Of a stretch of 64,000 bases of DNA, positions 56,401-64,000 are shown piece after piece; position 1 is the stretch's first letter; each line of letters begins with the position of its first letter. Where the stretch lies: contig NZ_CP014263.1 in assembly GCF_001988955.1 (NCBI RefSeq), positions 3,690,001-3,754,000 of the forward strand, in the 5' to 3' direction. The position numbers and the translations under genes were made by a program. This DNA is from Spirosoma montaniterrae. Its GTDB lineage: Bacteria; Bacteroidota; Bacteroidia; Cytophagales; Spirosomataceae. The notes under the pieces were generated by a model. That model ran no database searches and was not told the DNA's origin. It worked only from the letters and a program-made list of their open reading frames with translations.

Positions 56401-57099
56401 ATGAAAACACCTTGCGCTGTTATCCTGATGCTGTTCGCCAGCTTCGCCACGCCTGCGCTGGCCCAAACCAAATCGTCGGCTAACGACCGTAGCTCGTTTC
56501 CGTACTCGAACCGCTTTACCCTCGGCGGAGGGGTTTCGCAACTCCTGCTGGGCGGTTTCAATGTGCAGGCCGAATACACCACCAAACGGCTCGTATTCGA
56601 CTACTCGCATGGGTTCAATATCCGGCTGGCTGGTGCCAGCGCGTCGCCTATTGCGCAGGATCAGAAACTGGCCGAAACGCTGGTGTCTACGCTGGGTATT
56701 GGCGTGGGCTACCGGATCACGCCCGAATGGGATGTGCGGGTCGAGCCTAAACTCCACTACTACAACCTGAACTACGACACGGCTGCCGAGTCGGCGGGGA
56801 GTTTAGTCACGTCCTACAAAACCGTTACGCTTGGCATTGGCACCTACTACCGTTATTATCCGTTTCGGCGGCAAACGAACGCGCTGGCAGGGGTGCTGAT
56901 TATGCCCAGCGTTCGGTTTTGGCCCAACGTCTGGAGTTCGCTGCCTGACAATACATTCACCTATCAGAACAAGATAACCAACCGAACGGAGACCTACCGG
57001 GCTGCCAGTCAGGGATTTCCGGGTACGGGCGGTTTGCTGGCCAATATCACCGTTGGCTACACCTTTGGCATGCACAGAAATACCGGACAAAAGAAATAA
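56401..57099 (+). CDS. Outer-membrane beta-barrel protein, hypothetical
   Basis: From 56401 (MKTPCAVILMLFASFATPALA) the protein has 232 residues with a Sec signal. The mature part consists of alternating amphipathic beta strands (SNRFTLGGGVSQLLLGGFNVQ, VSTLGIGVGYRITPEWDVR, LGIGTYYRYYPFRRQ) typical of an eight-stranded barrel. It ends with ITVGYTFGMHRNTG. The open frame extends upstream to 56056, but that part is not protein-like. It precedes the LytS/LytTR pair by 39 bases, so the three may be co-transcribed. Confidence 0.75.
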   Translation: MKTPCAVILMLFASFATPALAQTKSSANDRSSFPYSNRFTLGGGVSQLLLGGFNVQAEYTTKRLVFDYSHGFNIRLAGASASPIAQDQKLAETLVSTLGIGVGYRITPEWDVRVEPKLHYYNLNYDTAAESAGSLVTSYKTVTLGIGTYYRYYPFRRQTNALAGVLIMPSVRFWPNVWSSLPDNTFTYQNKITNRTETYRAASQGFPGTGGLLANITVGYTFGMHRNTGQKK

Positions 57100-57138
57100 C
57101 TTGCAGACTGACCGTTCAGCTTATCGACACGCAGCCGC

Positions 57139-58203
57139 ATGGAGCCTGTAGCCTACACCCTCAACGACCGAACTATGCGCCTGATCGGTATTCCGGTGTG
57201 CAGCGTGCTGGTGCCAACAATCAACCACTTCGACAAACTGCAGAGCGGCAACCCGGCTTTTCTGACGTACCTGCTGCTGTCGTTCTGCACGACATTGTTT
57301 CTCTGGGAAGGACATCGGTTCATTATGCTCTGGATGCGGAAACTGTTTCCGGCCTACCAACAAACCACCCGGCGGCTACTCGTGCAGGCGGGGCTGGCAC
57401 TGCTCTACACCCTGGTGGTGACCTATGTGCTGGATGAAATTCTGTGCCGGGGTATTCTGCACGACCCCAAACTGGCTAACACCGACCTGCTGGTGGGGTT
57501 CCGGGTCAGCCTGATCCCGACGGCGGTGGTCTATCTGCTATACGAAGCCATCTACTTTTTCAATGCCTGGAAACAGAACATCCGCAAAACCGAAGCCCTG
57601 GCGCGGGAGGGCATTCAGTCGCAGTTGGAGGTGCTGAAAAACCAGCTCGACCCGCATTTTTTGTTCAACAGCCTCAACACGCTGGCCGCCCTGATCGACG
57701 ATCAGAACATCGACGCGCAACTGTACCTCGAACGGCTGTCGGACGTGTATCGGTATGTGCTTGTGAGTCGCAACAAAAACACGGTTCCGCTCGAAGAGGA
57801 AATGGCGTTTCTGGATGCTTACGTGTACCTGAACAAGATTCGGTTTCGGGATAATTTGCAGGTCGAAAAGCAACTCGACCCCAGTGCCTACCACCAATGC
57901 ATAACGCCCCTGAGCCTGCAAATGCTGATCGAGAACGCCATCAAACACAACATCGTCTCGAAGGAGAACCCGCTGATTATTCGCATTTTCCAGGAGGGCA
58001 ATCAGTATTTAGTGGTAGAGAATAACGTTCAGGAGAAAACGATTCTTCGGCACACCGACCCTCGAAACGCCGACCGGGCATCCTCAACGCGGGTGGGGTT
58101 GCAGAACATCATCAACCGCTACCAGTTGCTGACCGACCGGCACGTGGAGGTGATTCGGACGGGTGGGTTGTTTCGGGTAAAACTGCCGCTGCTGACCAAC
58201 TGA
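57139..58203 (+). CDS. LytS-type sensor histidine kinase
   Basis: The 354-residue protein has four or so membrane segments (residues 14-145), a coiled linker (NIRKTEALAREGIQSQL), the phosphoacceptor region LDPHFLFNSLNTLAALID and an ATPase domain with LIENAIKHNIV (N box) and TRVGLQNIINRYQLL (G box). It is followed 7 bases later by its LytTR regulator. It is similar in layout to the kinase at 13547 but is a different gene. Confidence 0.9.
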   Translation: MEPVAYTLNDRTMRLIGIPVCSVLVPTINHFDKLQSGNPAFLTYLLLSFCTTLFLWEGHRFIMLWMRKLFPAYQQTTRRLLVQAGLALLYTLVVTYVLDEILCRGILHDPKLANTDLLVGFRVSLIPTAVVYLLYEAIYFFNAWKQNIRKTEALAREGIQSQLEVLKNQLDPHFLFNSLNTLAALIDDQNIDAQLYLERLSDVYRYVLVSRNKNTVPLEEEMAFLDAYVYLNKIRFRDNLQVEKQLDPSAYHQCITPLSLQMLIENAIKHNIVSKENPLIIRIFQEGNQYLVVENNVQEKTILRHTDPRNADRASSTRVGLQNIINRYQLLTDRHVEVIRTGGLFRVKLPLLTN

Positions 58204-58210
58204 CCCAGCC

Positions 58211-58978
58211 ATGACCGCGCTCATCATCGAAGACGAATACCCGGCTGCCGAGCGGCTCGAAAAACTCATCGGCAAGGCCGATGCGCGGGTGCAGATCGTG
58301 GGTGTACTGGAGAGCGTATCGGCGGCTTTAGCCTGGCTCCGGGTCAACCCGCCCGTCGATCTGATCTTCTCCGACATTCAGCTTTCCGACGGGTTGAGCT
58401 TCCAGATTTTCGAGTCGTTTCCGGTACGTAGTCCCGTCATTTTCACGACCTCGTATGACGAGTATGCCATCCGGGCGTTTCGGGTCAACAGCATCGACTA
58501 CCTGCTCAAACCCATCAAACTGCCCGAATTGGCCTCGGCACTGGCGAAATATCAGAATATGAAGCAGGCCCTCGCGCCGGGAGCCAACGCCGAGAAAATC
58601 GAGTCGCTGCTGACGGATTTAGCCCGCAGCCAACGGGCCTACAAAACCCGGTTTCTGGTCAAACACGGCGATCAGTTTGTGCCGGTCGGCCACGAGCAGG
58701 TGGCGTATTTCTACACGGCCAACGAGCTGACCTGCTTAGTGGGGCACGATGGGCGGCAGTACATCATCGAACACACGCTGGAAGAACTGGAATCGCTGAT
58801 CGACCCGCTGTCGTTTTTTCGGCTCAACCGGCAGTTCATCGCGCAGGTATCGGCCATTCGGAAGATTCACACCTACTTCAACGGCAAGCTAAAAATCGAC
58901 CTGTGGCCCGCCATAGCCGATGAGGTGCTCGTGAGCCGTGAAAAAGCCCCGGCGTTTAAAGCATGGCTGGATCAGTAA
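58211..58978 (+). CDS. LytTR family response regulator
   Basis: The 255-residue protein has a receiver domain (Asp in LIFSDIQLSDG, Lys in YLLKPI, residues 1-120) and a LytTR DNA-binding domain (about 150-250, with GHEQVAYFYTANELT and SFFRLNRQFIAQ). It is the cognate regulator of the kinase just upstream, 7 bases apart. It may control the adjacent barrel protein gene or the rhamnosidase; no site is visible. Confidence 0.9.
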   Translation: MTALIIEDEYPAAERLEKLIGKADARVQIVGVLESVSAALAWLRVNPPVDLIFSDIQLSDGLSFQIFESFPVRSPVIFTTSYDEYAIRAFRVNSIDYLLKPIKLPELASALAKYQNMKQALAPGANAEKIESLLTDLARSQRAYKTRFLVKHGDQFVPVGHEQVAYFYTANELTCLVGHDGRQYIIEHTLEELESLIDPLSFFRLNRQFIAQVSAIRKIHTYFNGKLKIDLWPAIADEVLVSREKAPAFKAWLDQ

Positions 58979-58994
58979 CCCACGGCTGTGTGCC

Positions 58995-59732
58995 TTACCC
59001 ATCCAGCCGGGCCATAATCTGCTGGCTGGTTTTCTGAAGCGCGGCCCGAATCATCTGTTGCCGCTCATCGGTGCAGCGCACTTCGGGCAGAAACACGCTC
59101 AGACTCGCCACCACCTGCCCGCCCTTACGCACCGGCACCGCCAGCCCGATAATGTGCGAAGCCGACCGGGTGACGGCCAGTTCATGCCCCCGAATGACCG
59201 CCAGAGCCGAGCGTAACTCCTCGGCGGTGGTGGCTTCGGGCCAAACCTCCGGCGCAGGCAGTCCGATACTCTGGATAAAGCTGTCCAACTCCCGCGCCGA
59301 CAAATACGCCAGCAGCAACCGACCCGACGCCGTTTCGTAAATGTTGCGTTCGGTACGCGAACGTACCTGCAAATCCTGATCGCTGTTGACTAAATGCACG
59401 ATGAACCGCTTCTGGTTGCGGATGATGCCCAGAATCGAGGTTTCGTTCAGTTCAGCCGTCAGCTCTTCCATTGGCTCTTTGGCGGCCAACACTAAGTTCT
59501 GGCTGTAGGAGAGGTTGTTGGTCAGGTTGTAGGCCATCGGTCCCAGCCGGTAGCCCTTCTTGCGGCCCAGGTGCTCGATGTAGTTTTTGCTAACCAGCGT
59601 TTGCAGAATGTTCACGCACGTCGCCTGATTCATCTGCAACCCCTCGGCAATTTCGGTCAGCGAATACGTGCGGCCCGAATCCTGCGCCACCCACTCCAGT
59701 ATGTCCAGTGCCTTTACAATAACCAGAACCAT
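58995..59732 (-). CDS. IclR family transcriptional regulator
   Basis: The 245-residue protein has an N-terminal winged helix (YSLTEIAEGLQMNQATCVNI, LVSKNYIEHLGRKKGYRLG) and a C-terminal effector-binding domain with ILGIIRNQKRFIVHLV, LLAYLSARELDSF and AVPVRKGGQVVASLSVFLPE. IclR proteins repress or activate sugar-acid and glycan catabolism. Next in transcription-upstream order is an SDR gene resembling KduD, a usual IclR target. The start at 59732 lies in an AT-rich repeat region. Confidence 0.9.
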   Translation of the reverse strand: MVLVIVKALDILEWVAQDSGRTYSLTEIAEGLQMNQATCVNILQTLVSKNYIEHLGRKKGYRLGPMAYNLTNNLSYSQNLVLAAKEPMEELTAELNETSILGIIRNQKRFIVHLVNSDQDLQVRSRTERNIYETASGRLLLAYLSARELDSFIQSIGLPAPEVWPEATTAEELRSALAVIRGHELAVTRSASHIIGLAVPVRKGGQVVASLSVFLPEVRCTDERQQMIRAALQKTSQQIMARLDG

Positions 59733-59736
59733 AATT

Positions 59737-59820
59737 TTTAGTGATAAGTGATGAGTGATAAGTGATGAGTAGTTGAAGCGTCAGCAGACTCATCACTCAT
59801 CGTTCATCACTCATCACTAA
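59737..59820. repeat. ATCACTCATCACT-type inverted repeats
   Basis: Tandem units of GATAAGTGATGAGT on the left (59738-59770) are complementary to units of ACTCATCACTCATC on the right (59786-59818). The stretch lies between the SDR stop and the IclR start on the minus strand and could form a long imperfect hairpin acting as a terminator. Confidence 0.65.
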
Positions 59821-59822
59821 AT

Positions 59823-60590
59823 TTACCGCCCCATCCAGCCGCCATCGACGGTCAGAATGGTGCCATGAACGTATTGGGAGGCTTCGGAGGCTAAGAAAAC
59901 GGTTGGCCCTTTAAAATCGTCCGGCTCACCCCACCGCCCCGCCGGAATGCGGGCCAGAATGCTTTGGCTGCGGTCGGCATCCTGCCGGAGTGCCTCCGTA
60001 TTGTCGGTGGCGATGTAGCCCGGTGCAATGGCGTTCACGTTCACGCCTTTTCCCGCCCACTCATTGGCAAACGCTTTGACCAAACTGCCAATCGCCCCTT
60101 TACTGGCTGCGTATCCCGGCACCGTAATACCTCCCTGAAAGGTAAGCAGTGAGGCCGTAAAGATAACTTTTCCCCAGCCCCGCGCTACCATGTCGCGCCC
60201 AATTTCGCGGGTCAGAATAAACGGCGCGTTCAGGTTGGTGTCGATCACCGTGTCCCAGTAGTCATCGGGATGGTCGGCGGCTGGCTTGCGGAGAATTGTA
60301 CCCGCGTTGTTGACCAGAACATCGATCACCGGCTCCTCGCGTTTTAGCTGTTCCAGAAAGGCATATACCGCTGACCGCTGACTCATATCACACCGATAGG
60401 CCCGGAACGACCGGCCCGTAGCCAGAATGTCCTGCTCGACGGCACTACCCGATAGTTCGAGCGTGGCCGAAACCCCAATTAGGTTAGCCCCAGCTTCAGC
60501 TAAAGCAACAGCCATGGCGCGACCAATACCCCGTTTGCAGCCGGTTACAAGGGCCGTGCGTCCTGTCAGATCGAAAAGAGATTGTTTCAT
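59823..60590 (-). CDS. SDR family oxidoreductase, 2-deoxy-D-gluconate 3-dehydrogenase-like
   Basis: The 255-residue protein has the classical SDR pattern: TGCKRGIGRAMAVAL (cofactor), NNAGTILRKP, catalytic Ser in IFTASLLTF, and Tyr/Lys in YAASKGAIGSL. The end MGRPD-like region reads DGGWMGR, typical of KduD-type 2-deoxy-D-gluconate 3-dehydrogenases. These act in breakdown of uronates such as 5-keto-4-deoxyuronate. It is co-directional with IclR and divergent from SusC. The substrate is an inference from family. Confidence 0.85.
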   Translation of the reverse strand: MKQSLFDLTGRTALVTGCKRGIGRAMAVALAEAGANLIGVSATLELSGSAVEQDILATGRSFRAYRCDMSQRSAVYAFLEQLKREEPVIDVLVNNAGTILRKPAADHPDDYWDTVIDTNLNAPFILTREIGRDMVARGWGKVIFTASLLTFQGGITVPGYAASKGAIGSLVKAFANEWAGKGVNVNAIAPGYIATDNTEALRQDADRSQSILARIPAGRWGEPDDFKGPTVFLASEASQYVHGTILTVDGGWMGR

Positions 60591-60869
60591 TATACTATAT
60601 CAATGATAAATTACGACAATTATAATTTATTCTGAATGAAAAACAGCGAGTTTCCATGGAAGACAAAATTATTTAAATATAATTTTTTCAAGTTACGTAT
60701 AGTATTTTTCTATAAAGGAGGACAAATGAATAGTACTTTATCAATAAAAATGAATTTTAGCATTTAACTGTAAAAAAGTTTTCTCAGAAAAAATAGTGTT
60801 TATTTTAGAATTCAACATTAATATTGCAATGATGAATTGTTATTTATCATTGATAAATTAAAAATCCAA
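60591..60869. promoter_or_regulatory. AT-rich divergent control region of the SDR and SusC genes
   Basis: This 279-base stretch is far more AT-rich than the neighbouring coding DNA, with many A and T runs. It must hold the divergent promoters and probably the IclR binding site. TTATCATTGATAAATTA near 60846-60862 is a short inverted repeat close to the SusC start. No RNA gene is visible. Confidence 0.5.
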
Positions 60870-63800
60870 TGGGGCGATTTTTTACAGATAGTTGGAAGCA
60901 GTGGCTTGCTACCTTGAGCCTTACTCTACTGATGGTTCCGGTACTGGCACAATCGATGGCCACGGTAAGTGGTCGGGTGACCGACGAGACGGGGAAGCGT
61001 TGCCGGGTGTAACCGTATTGGTTAAAAACACGCAGGCATCAGACCGTACCAATGGCACCACCACCGATGCCAATGGTACGTATCGGCTGTCGGTATCGGC
61101 GGGCAACGCAACCTTGGTCGTATCGTATCTGGGCTACGCTACTCAGGAAATCAGCGTAGGGACTCAAACGGTGATTGACGTAAAACTCAACCCCGACAAC
61201 AAGACGCTGAACGAAGTGGTGGTGGTGGGCTACGGCACGCAGCGTAAAAAAGACCTGACGGGTTCTATTGCGTCAGCCGATCTGGTGGCCTTCAAAGAGT
61301 CGCCCAACGTAAGCATTCTGCAATCGCTGAAAGGGTCGCTGCCGGGCCTGACCATCAGCCAAACCAACCGCGCGGGCGACGAACCCGCCATCAATATCCG
61401 GGGCACGTCGACGCTCAATGGCAATACCGCCCCGCTGATTATTGTCGATGGCATTATTTTCAATGGTCGGCTTTCCGACATTAACCCCGCTGACGTCGCA
61501 AGCGTCGATGTGCTGAAAGACCCCAGTAGCAAGGCTGTTTACGGGTCGCAGGCCGCTAACGGCGTAATCCTGATCACGACCAAAACGGGCCGGGCCGCTA
61601 CCAAGCCATCCATCACGTATTCGGGTAGTTACGCAATCTCATCGCCCACGGTGAACGCGAAGTTGCTACGCCGGGATGCTTTTCTGGAGAAAATCCGGGA
61701 CATCAACTACCTGACCGCTTTCACCAAAGAGTCGGGCTATACAGCACCGAACCCGGCCTGGACCTTTGCCAATTCGGAGCTGTTTCCCATCTCGCTGGCG
61801 GGCGAGAAAGCGGGCAACGATTATGACTGGTACGGCGAACTGACGCAGGATGCCTCTATTCAAAGCCATAACCTGAGCGTGGCGGGCGGCTCCGACAAGA
61901 CCAATTACTTTATGTCGGGCGGCTACACGAAAGAGAAGGGCCTTATCCGAAACGATGATTATGCCCGCTACACCGTGCGCATCAACCTCGACACAGAGGT
62001 GACGAAATGGCTCACGCTGGGGGCCAATACGTCGGGGTCGTTTACGAATTTCTTCAAAGACGCGCCCGACATGAACTCCATCGTGGGGACCAACCCGCTG
62101 GTGCTGCCCCGCGATGCCAACGGCAACTTCGTCATCAACCCTATCGGCGACTTTAATGTGAATCCGTTTTTGTCGGCTGAGAATGACCGCTACGAAGTGC
62201 AGACCCGGTTGGTAGGCAATTTTTACGGTATTGTGAAGATTCCAGCCCTGCCGGGTTTCAGCTACCGCCTGAACTTCGGCAACAACCTGAAATTCTTTAA
62301 AAACTACACCTCGAGCATCTACGGCGCAGGCCAAACGGGGTCGGCGGCCAAAAACGATGCCACGCAGTATGAGCAAACGCTCGACAATATTTTCAACTAC
62401 ACCCGCAGCTTTGGTAAACACAACATCAACGCCACGGCAGTGTATGGCTACAATACGGCGCAGTTTAACCGCACGGTGGCGTCGGGCACGGGTTTTGCTG
62501 ACCTGAACCTGTCGTACAACAGCCTGCAACAGGCTGAAGTGCAGAAAATTTCGTCGGAAGCCTGGAAAGAAGCACTGCTGTATCAAATGGGTAGCGTGGC
62601 TTACAACTACGGCGGCAAGTATCTCATCAAAGCCACCGTTCGGCGCGACGGTTTCAGCGGCTTCTCGAAGAATAACAAGACGGGTATTTTTCCCTCGCTG
62701 GGCGTAGGTTGGGTAATTTCTGAAGAATCGTTCTTCAAGGTGCCGGGCATCGACTACCTCAAAATCAGGGGTAGCTACGGCGAAAACGGCAACAAAGTAG
62801 CCCGGTACAGCTCGCTGGCGCGGGTGGGTCCAGGAACTACTTCTACTGCTCAAACTGATATAGATAACACAAAATATGTTTTTGGTGATGGTGGCACAAC
62901 GGCTATCAGTCGCTCCATAAATAGCCTGGCGAATGCCGACCTGCGCTGGGAACGTACTCGTGGTATCAATATCGGCCTCGATTTTGCCATTCTGAAAAAC
63001 CGCATCGACGGTAACATTGAGTACTACAACTCAAACACCAACGACTTGCTATGGCAGCAAACCCTGCCCCAAACGTCGGGCTTCGCCAACGTATTTACCA
63101 ACCTGGGGCAGATCAACAACACCGGTATCGAGTTCATGCTGCACGGTCAGCCCGTACAGGCTAAAAACTTCACCTGGGACGTCACGGTCAACTTCACCCG
63201 CAACCGCAACAAAGTGGTCACGATTCTGGGCGAAGACAAAAACAGCGATGGCATAGAAGACGACCTGGTGGCAAGTGGTTTGTTTATCGGGCGGCCCATT
63301 GGCACCATCTTTGACTACCGGACGCAGGGCATTTACCAATTAGCCGACGAAAAATTAGCTGGTTTCCAGGCAGGTACGTATAGAATCGAGGACGTAAACA
63401 AGGACGGTAAAATTACGCCCGCCGACGACCGGCAAATTCTGGGCAACACCGAACCGGCCTATCAGTTCGGGATTCAGAATACGGTATCCTACCGGCAATT
63501 TACGCTGCGGGCATTTATCAACTCCATTCAGGGAGGCCGGAACAGCTACCTGAGTGCCAACTTCCCCTATGGCTACAACGGCACGCCCGGCAACGCAACT
63601 AACGCCAACTGGTTCGACTTCACCGACTTCTGGTCGCCCCGCAACCCCGGCGGCATTCACCCCAATCCGTGGGTGCCCACACCCGCTGGCGGGCGTGAGT
63701 ACTTCCAGCGCAATTTTATCCGGTTGCAGGACATCTCGCTCTCATACACGCTGACCGATGCGGTGGCAAAGAAGATCGGCGCGGCCAACTGCAAGCTGTT

Positions 63801-63981
63801 TCTGAGCGGCAAAAACCTGCTGACCTTCACGAACTGGAAAGGATGGGACCCTGAAACCAACACCACGCTGTTCCCGGTCGGTGGCCCGGCTGGCGGTATC
63901 CCCACGGCCCTCGGCGTAACCTCAATCAATGCGTTTCCCGTACTGAAATCGTACTCATTAGGTCTGGAACTCACTTTCTAA
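60870..63981 (+). CDS. SusC/RagA family TonB-dependent receptor (two one-base frame breaks near the start)
   Basis: The signal peptide reading (WKQWLATLSLTLLMVPVLAQ) is joined to an ATG at 60870 and to the main frame if one base is added in the T run at about 60879-60883 and one in the GGGG at 60991-60994. The result is a 1037-residue protein. A carboxypeptidase-like domain (EALPGVTVLVKNTQASDRTN) is followed by a plug with NEVVVVGYGTQRKKDLTGSI and a 22-strand barrel. The C-terminus ends in SLGLELTF. SusC proteins import oligosaccharides with SusD, which should lie beyond the window edge. It is the first gene of a polysaccharide utilisation locus, divergent from SDR/IclR. Confidence 0.9.
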
Positions 63982-64000
63982 ACACAACCCCACCCCCGGC

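Noticed and set aside
1..64000. tRNA, rRNA or IS elements
   Set aside because: I saw no cloverleaf-like gene in the spacers, no rRNA sequence and no transposase.

Overview
The window is chromosomal DNA of a Bacteroidota member, most likely a Cytophagales bacterium of the Spirosoma type. I infer this from the SusC-type receptor, outer-membrane beta-barrel proteins, several LytS/LytTR regulator pairs, a TTG-N20-TAnnTTTG promoter ahead of rpmE, and moderately GC-rich coding DNA. The genus is inferred, not shown. No rRNA, tRNA, CRISPR array or classical insertion sequence was seen.

Layout. 1-581: end of a GH13 glucosidase. 586-13174 (minus): a long co-directional run encoding a degenerate LanC-like protein, a LolA-like periplasmic protein, an outer-membrane receptor-like barrel, six tandem SdpC-family toxin precursors, SdpA, SdpB, a DCC thiol oxidoreductase, a CPBP membrane protease and two unknown small proteins. 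13547-19213 (plus, divergent): LytS kinase, LytTR regulator, a LanB-type dehydratase and a small four-helix-bundle membrane protein. 19-27 kb: housekeeping genes (SNF2 helicase, DUF389 protein, NrdA, L31). 27-30 kb: small secreted or membrane proteins of unknown function and a NarL-type regulator. 30-41 kb: thioesterase, DUF1338, sugar isomerase-like protein, a possible muropeptide group (serine hydrolase, PLP enzyme, dipeptide epimerase), a NarX/NarL pair, fasciclin and a TPR protein. 41.8-43.4 kb: an AAA ATPase plus TOPRIM-like pair that looks like a defence module. 43.7-48.3 kb: metH with a SAM-I riboswitch and a DUF559 element inserted in frame. 48-64 kb: Ppx, a cytochrome c/DUF1553 plus DUF1501 pair, alpha-L-rhamnosidase, another LytS/LytTR pair, IclR, SDR and a SusC receptor, probably the edge of a polysaccharide utilisation locus.

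The most interesting system is the 0.6-18.4 kb locus. It joins an Sdp-type (sporulation-delaying-protein-like) peptide toxin system, expanded to six precursors with interchangeable hydrophobic cores, to a lanthipeptide-type LanB, a LanC that has lost its zinc ligands, and its own two-component system. No conventional lanthipeptide precursor is visible, so the SdpC-like proteins are the obvious candidate substrates. That link is inference.

A caution on reading frames. At least twelve places, in nine genes, look like loss of a single base, nearly all in short homopolymers (mostly G/C runs). Adding one base at each restores a full-length protein of normal family size. This uniform pattern points to under-called homopolymers in the assembly rather than to true pseudogenes, so I annotate these genes as single units and give the break positions.
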